Positions 7,040 to 9,341 of a DNA stretch of 9,341 nucleotides are shown here, in pieces. Source of the stretch: Deltaproteobacteria bacterium (lineage in GTDB: Bacteria; JAMCPX01); assembly GCA_023489065.1 (NCBI GenBank), contig JAMDCL010000109.1:354-9694 (forward strand). Reading direction: 5' to 3'. The notes under the pieces are model-generated. The model saw only the letters and a program-made list of their open reading frames with translations, had not been told where the DNA came from and ran no database searches. Made by a program: the position numbers and the translations under genes. How positions within the stretch are numbered: the stretch's first letter is position 1; the number at the start of each line of letters is the position of its first letter.

Positions 7040-7084
7040 CTCAATGCTGTCTATAGTCTACAGGTACCTCTGAAAAGACAGCTG

Positions 7085-7116
7085 CCAGCCGAACCTCATC
7101 TGATGAGACCTGCTGG
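7085..7116 (+). repeat. Two-tier hairpin inside the structured element
   Basis: The outer stem CCAGC (7085-7089) pairs with GCTGG (7112-7116). The inner perfect inverted repeat CTCATC (7095-7100) pairs with GATGAG (7102-7107) around one central base (in RNA, a 5-base-pair stem with a CUG triloop). A 7-base-pair stem GCTGTCT/AGACAGC (7046-7052 with 7076-7082) lies just upstream, and AAAAAAC/GTTTTTT (7125-7131 with 7136-7142) just downstream. Confidence 0.45.
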
Positions 7117-7224
7117 AGATGGTGAAAAAACGGACGTTTTTTGAACAGGGCGCGGCTGCCGGCAAGCCTACGAATGCAAGAGACACGATCGCATGCTCAA
7201 AAGCAAATAAAAATTATAATACTA

Positions 7225-7252
7225 TTGACATCTGTTTTGTATCTGGTAATAT
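7225..7252 (+). promoter_or_regulatory. Promoter of the envelope-protein operon
   Basis: A perfect TTGACA (7225-7230) is followed by a 16-base spacer and TAATAT (7247-7252). TGG immediately precedes that hexamer, forming an extended -10 (TGnTAATAT). It lies in a very AT-rich stretch just past the structured element. Transcription would start near 7259, followed by GGAGGG (7264-7269) seven bases before ATG 7277, a leader long enough for a ribosome-binding site. Confidence 0.6.
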
Positions 7253-7276
7253 ATTTCTCGTCCGGAGGGAAAATTG

Positions 7277-7696
7277 ATGGCACAGAACGAAGAGAAAGTT
7301 GTGCTTCATCATGAGGATAGGAGATGGAGGTTTCTATCCATCATCTTTATATCTCTATGTATTCTCTCCTCTATAGCTTCGGTTTCTTATATAATAAATC
7401 TGCTCGCAAAAAATAATAATCTAACCTACCAGAATATTTTATTACAACAACAAGTTCCTATTTTAAAAGAAGCAAAACAAGAAAAGGATATTCCCCAAGT
7501 ACAATATTTAAAACAATACAGAATATGGGATCCATTGTTCATACCCCTTTATGTTTCGGACTATGTAATAGGTGCTATCAACAACAAAAATTGGGGAACA
7601 CCTGCCGCATACTGTCATATATGGTTTGAGGAAGAAGCATATAAGGCAGAAATTCAAGCTTTTCCTCAAGAGACGAATGTTGGCTGCACATATTAG
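7277..7696 (+). CDS. Unrecognised single-pass membrane protein with periplasmic C-terminus
   Basis: I do not recognise this 139-residue protein. A short charged N-terminus (1-18, including HHEDRRWR at 11-18) precedes one hydrophobic helix (about 19-44). Next comes a polar, glutamine- and lysine-rich stretch (45-75, KNNNLTYQNILLQQQ and LKEAKQEKD) that could form a short coiled coil. The C-terminal part (76-139) is rich in aromatic residues and ends in CTY, with cysteines at 113 and 137 that could form a disulfide outside the cytoplasm. The most likely topology is N-in/C-out, like small anchored envelope proteins; this is inference. ATG 7277 is preferred over the in-frame TTG at 7274 because GGAGGG is spaced seven bases from the ATG. 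It is the first gene behind the 7225 promoter and ends six bases before the YVTN lipoprotein gene. Base composition is AT-rich. Confidence 0.75.
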   Translation: MAQNEEKVVLHHEDRRWRFLSIIFISLCILSSIASVSYIINLLAKNNNLTYQNILLQQQVPILKEAKQEKDIPQVQYLKQYRIWDPLFIPLYVSDYVIGAINNKNWGTPAAYCHIWFEEEAYKAEIQAFPQETNVGCTY

Positions 7697-7702
7697 TATG
7701 AT

Positions 7703-8755
7703 ATGCACGTAATAAAATTAACTATAATATTAACATTATTATTAATCACATTAATGGGTTGTCCGGAAACTCCGACTCTTTTTATTGGCAAAATACCTGT
7801 AGGACACAACCCCAGTGAGATTATAGTTGGTAGTACAACCTATCTTAAATATGTAACAGTAACAAATGATAATAATGTTATTGTGAATGTGAGTAATGCA
7901 TATCCCAATCAGATAATAGGTGTTGGTAAACAACCGGTAGGTATTGCACTATGGCAAGGGGGTAATAGACTTTATGTTGTAAACGATGCAGGGCTAAGCA
8001 TATCTGTTATAGCACTTTCAAATGACACTTTAGGTAGAGGGGATAGTGTGGTTGATTCAATTACAAATACTTCTTTCCATAATATGGGTGATGCCATTGT
8101 TACAGCGGATGGTCGATATCTCTATGTGGCAACAGATACAAATGCGATCTCTGTTATTTCTACTACCACGGATAAAGTTGTTACAACGTTCACAGATCCG
8201 AGCTTCAAGTACCCAGCACATCTCGTTGCTGATGCATTAAATAGATATATCTTTGTGAGCGAGTCGATGGGTAATGCAGTATCCGTTATCTCCACGACAA
8301 CCAATACCGTTGTAAAGACAATAGGGGTAGGCATTTCACCCAATGGTATGGCAGAGACTAACGACGGTAACTGGCTGTTCGTAGTAAACAGCGGTTCCAA
8401 CAGTATATCGGTCATAAATACCAATTCACTGTCAGTAGCAAGAACCGTAACTGATACAAGTTTTAACAACCCACAAAGAATAGCATTAGCTCCTGAATGC
8501 GCCTATGGCTTTATAAGCGAGAATAATTCAGGGAACATATCTGTAATATCACAGAATGCATTAATAACTGGTTCTGGCAGAGCAGTTATAAAAGATATTT
8601 ATGGAGGCGTAAAACCTTACGATGTTGCTGTACAATACACAGGTCCCAAGGATTCTGGGTATGTAATAGCCGTTCTAAAAGAAGAAAATGCTATTGTTTC
8701 TATTGATTATCGATTTATTAACGAGATTTTTAATGCATGCTTTCAGCAGATATGA
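7703..8755 (+). CDS. YVTN-type beta-propeller lipoprotein
   Basis: This 350-residue protein has a lipoprotein signal peptide: a hydrophobic stretch LTIILTLLLITLMGC (6-20) with the lipobox LMGC and the lipidated cysteine at 20. The rest is a chain of about seven blades (roughly 27-70, 71-108, 125-165, 168-205, 206-250, 255-298, 303-336). They repeat a core like RLYVVN..ISVI (89-103), RYLYVATDTNAISVIST (138-154), NAVSVISTTTNTVV (191-204) and WLFVVNSGSNSISVINT (224-240). Such YVTN/NHL-like propellers sit on the cell surface or in the periplasm and bind proteins or ligands; no catalytic motif is visible. The start ATG 7703 lies six bases after the previous stop and lacks a clear Shine-Dalgarno site, suggesting translational coupling. 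The gene is clearly AT-richer (22 G+C of 60 at 7741-7800) than the glycan genes (29 of 60 at 4561-4620). Confidence 0.85.
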   Translation: MHVIKLTIILTLLLITLMGCPETPTLFIGKIPVGHNPSEIIVGSTTYLKYVTVTNDNNVIVNVSNAYPNQIIGVGKQPVGIALWQGGNRLYVVNDAGLSISVIALSNDTLGRGDSVVDSITNTSFHNMGDAIVTADGRYLYVATDTNAISVISTTTDKVVTTFTDPSFKYPAHLVADALNRYIFVSESMGNAVSVISTTTNTVVKTIGVGISPNGMAETNDGNWLFVVNSGSNSISVINTNSLSVARTVTDTSFNNPQRIALAPECAYGFISENNSGNISVISQNALITGSGRAVIKDIYGGVKPYDVAVQYTGPKDSGYVIAVLKEENAIVSIDYRFINEIFNACFQQI

Positions 8756-8764
8756 GGAGGGCAA

Positions 8765-9341
8765 ATGAGTTATTTAAAAAAATCACTTATACTGATTGTT
8801 ATCTTATTAATGTCCGGTTGCAAAGGGAGCAATGGGGGAGGGAATAGTAATTCCCCAGTTGCGAATGCGGGACAGAATCAGACTGCCTCTGTAGGGAATT
8901 CTGTGACCCTCAATGGAAGTAAAAGTTACGATCCGAATGGCTATGCGCTTACCTACTGGTGGACGATTAAGCAAAAGCCCGTTGGAAGCAATGCCACTCT
9001 CTCTCTTACAAACCCAAGCCAGCCTACATTTTTGGTAGACCTGATCGGGAAATATGGCATAAGCCTTACCGTTTCCTCCCAGGGCGGCGTGAGTGCATCC
9101 TCGACGGTAAGCGTGACAGGGATAGCATCATCCGCTACATGGCACCATCTCACAGGCATACCCTCTGACCGTCAGATATACTGTCTTGCAATAGACCCGG
9201 TGAATACCAATACACTTTATGCAGGCTCTGGCTTCAGCGATGGAATATACAAAACAACAGATGGGGGAAGTACATGGGTAACTACAAGTACAGGTCTGTA
9301 TCTTACAAGCTCTACCGATATAGTAACGATACTGGAGGTTG
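8765..9341 (+). CDS. PKD-domain and Asp-box (BNR/sortilin-like) lipoprotein, N-terminal part
   Basis: This gene begins at ATG 8765 behind a strong AGGAGGG and runs past the window end, with 192 codons visible and no stop. The N-terminus is a lipoprotein signal peptide with lipobox LMSGC (15-19, cysteine 19), followed by a glycine/serine/asparagine-rich linker (20-30). Residues 31-117 match a PKD domain: PVANAGQNQTASVG (31-44), GSKSYDPNGYALTYWW (51-66), KPVGSNATL (71-79) and PTFLVDLIGKYGISLTV (87-103). A beta-propeller then begins with LAIDPVNTNTLYAGS (141-155) and the Asp-box TTDGGSTW (164-171), as in sortilin/BNR or glycosidase-like propellers. It is presumably an exported surface protein of adhesive or binding function. 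It lies nine bases after the preceding lipoprotein gene, in one operon. Catalytic function cannot be judged from this fragment. Confidence 0.88.
   Translation, partial: MSYLKKSLILIVILLMSGCKGSNGGGNSNSPVANAGQNQTASVGNSVTLNGSKSYDPNGYALTYWWTIKQKPVGSNATLSLTNPSQPTFLVDLIGKYGISLTVSSQGGVSASSTVSVTGIASSATWHHLTGIPSDRQIYCLAIDPVNTNTLYAGSGFSDGIYKTTDGGSTWVTTSTGLYLTSSTDIVTILEV

Larger units (their letters stand above)
6928..7199. other. Structured intergenic element with ~45-base imperfect terminal inverted repeats (novel ncRNA or MITE-like)
   Basis: The 453 bases between the HEPN gene and the next plus-strand gene hold no convincing coding sequence, but this part is richer in G+C than its flanks (32 of 60 at 6961-7020, against 14 of 60 at 7201-7260, by hand count). 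Its ends pair in three nested blocks: 6928-6949 with 7175-7199, 6952-6957 with 7167-7171, and GCCGGCAgGCC (6964-6974) with GGCTGCCGGC (7154-7163). The interior holds successive hairpins at 6977-6996, 7021-7039, 7046-7082, 7085-7116 and 7125-7142. It could be a structured RNA, more likely read on the plus strand because one loop is C(UACG)G, or a non-autonomous mobile element. No target-site duplication, transposase or known riboswitch signature was recognised. Confidence 0.5.

Noticed and set aside
6927..7073. Plus-strand small open frame of 48 codons (begins MCCNVSLQGK) inside the structured element
   Set aside because: No Shine-Dalgarno site, ends mid-element, and the frame coincides with the inverted-repeat structure; no recognisable protein.
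7095..7112. Resemblance of GATGAGACCTGC to the cobalamin-riboswitch B12 box and of CTGATGAGACCTGC to the fluoride riboswitch
   Set aside because: The other conserved blocks of either riboswitch are absent, and the downstream gene is neither a cobalamin nor a fluoride gene.
7125..7142. AAAAAAC/GTTTTTT hairpin as a rho-independent terminator
   Set aside because: The stem is almost all A-T, the T-run is part of the stem rather than after it, and it lies inside the larger element.
8122..8469. Minus-strand frame of 115 codons
   Set aside because: Antisense to the repetitive YVTN propeller; its apparent internal repeats merely mirror the propeller repeats.
7703..8755. Repeats in the propeller gene as a CRISPR or tandem DNA repeat
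   Set aside because: The repetition is at protein level with divergent codons and blade-length spacing, not a DNA repeat array. No CRISPR array or tRNA/rRNA gene was seen in the window.

Overview
The window is bacterial: closely packed genes, Shine-Dalgarno sites, overlapping reading frames and two lipoprotein signal peptides. The housekeeping genes, the glycan genes and the YVTN/PKD/Asp-box lipoproteins would suit a Gram-negative, possibly anaerobic lineage of the Desulfobacterota/Nitrospirota kind. That placement is a weak inference, because no taxonomic marker is present.

Layout. (1) Bases 1-1734, minus strand: a housekeeping operon read leftward, yggS (PLP homeostasis), proC (pyrroline-5-carboxylate reductase), then the N-terminus of a dCMP/cytidine deaminase cut by the window edge. 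(2) Bases 1860-6095, plus strand: a four-gene glycan locus. It encodes a left-handed beta-helix acyltransferase, a multi-pass TMTC-like GT-C/TPR membrane protein, a DegT/DnrJ-type PLP sugar aminotransferase and a DPM1-like GT2 glycosyltransferase. The last three overlap by 8-11 bases and so are probably translationally coupled. A plausible reading is that a modified (amino, acylated) sugar is made, loaded on a polyprenyl carrier and transferred outside the membrane. (3) Bases 6129-6823, minus strand: a HEPN/MNT toxin-antitoxin-type pair. The HEPN gene starts at GTG, overlaps the MNT gene by 28 bases, and has a good sigma70-like promoter with an inverted repeat across its -10 box. (4) Bases 6824-7276: a 453-base gap without a convincing gene. 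It is not empty: an island richer in G+C than its flanks (about 6928-7199) has ends that form a long imperfect inverted repeat, and its interior folds by eye into several consecutive hairpins, one capped by a C(UACG)G tetraloop. It may be an undescribed structured RNA or a MITE-like element. (5) Bases 7277-9341, plus strand: an AT-richer envelope-protein operon behind its own promoter. It holds an unrecognised single-pass membrane protein, a seven-bladed YVTN beta-propeller lipoprotein, and a PKD plus Asp-box lipoprotein that runs off the window.

The most interesting part is 6824-7276, where the toxin-antitoxin promoter, a repeated 10-mer (CTATAGTCTA) and the structured element lie side by side. 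All structure calls were made by hand and need folding and covariation tests.
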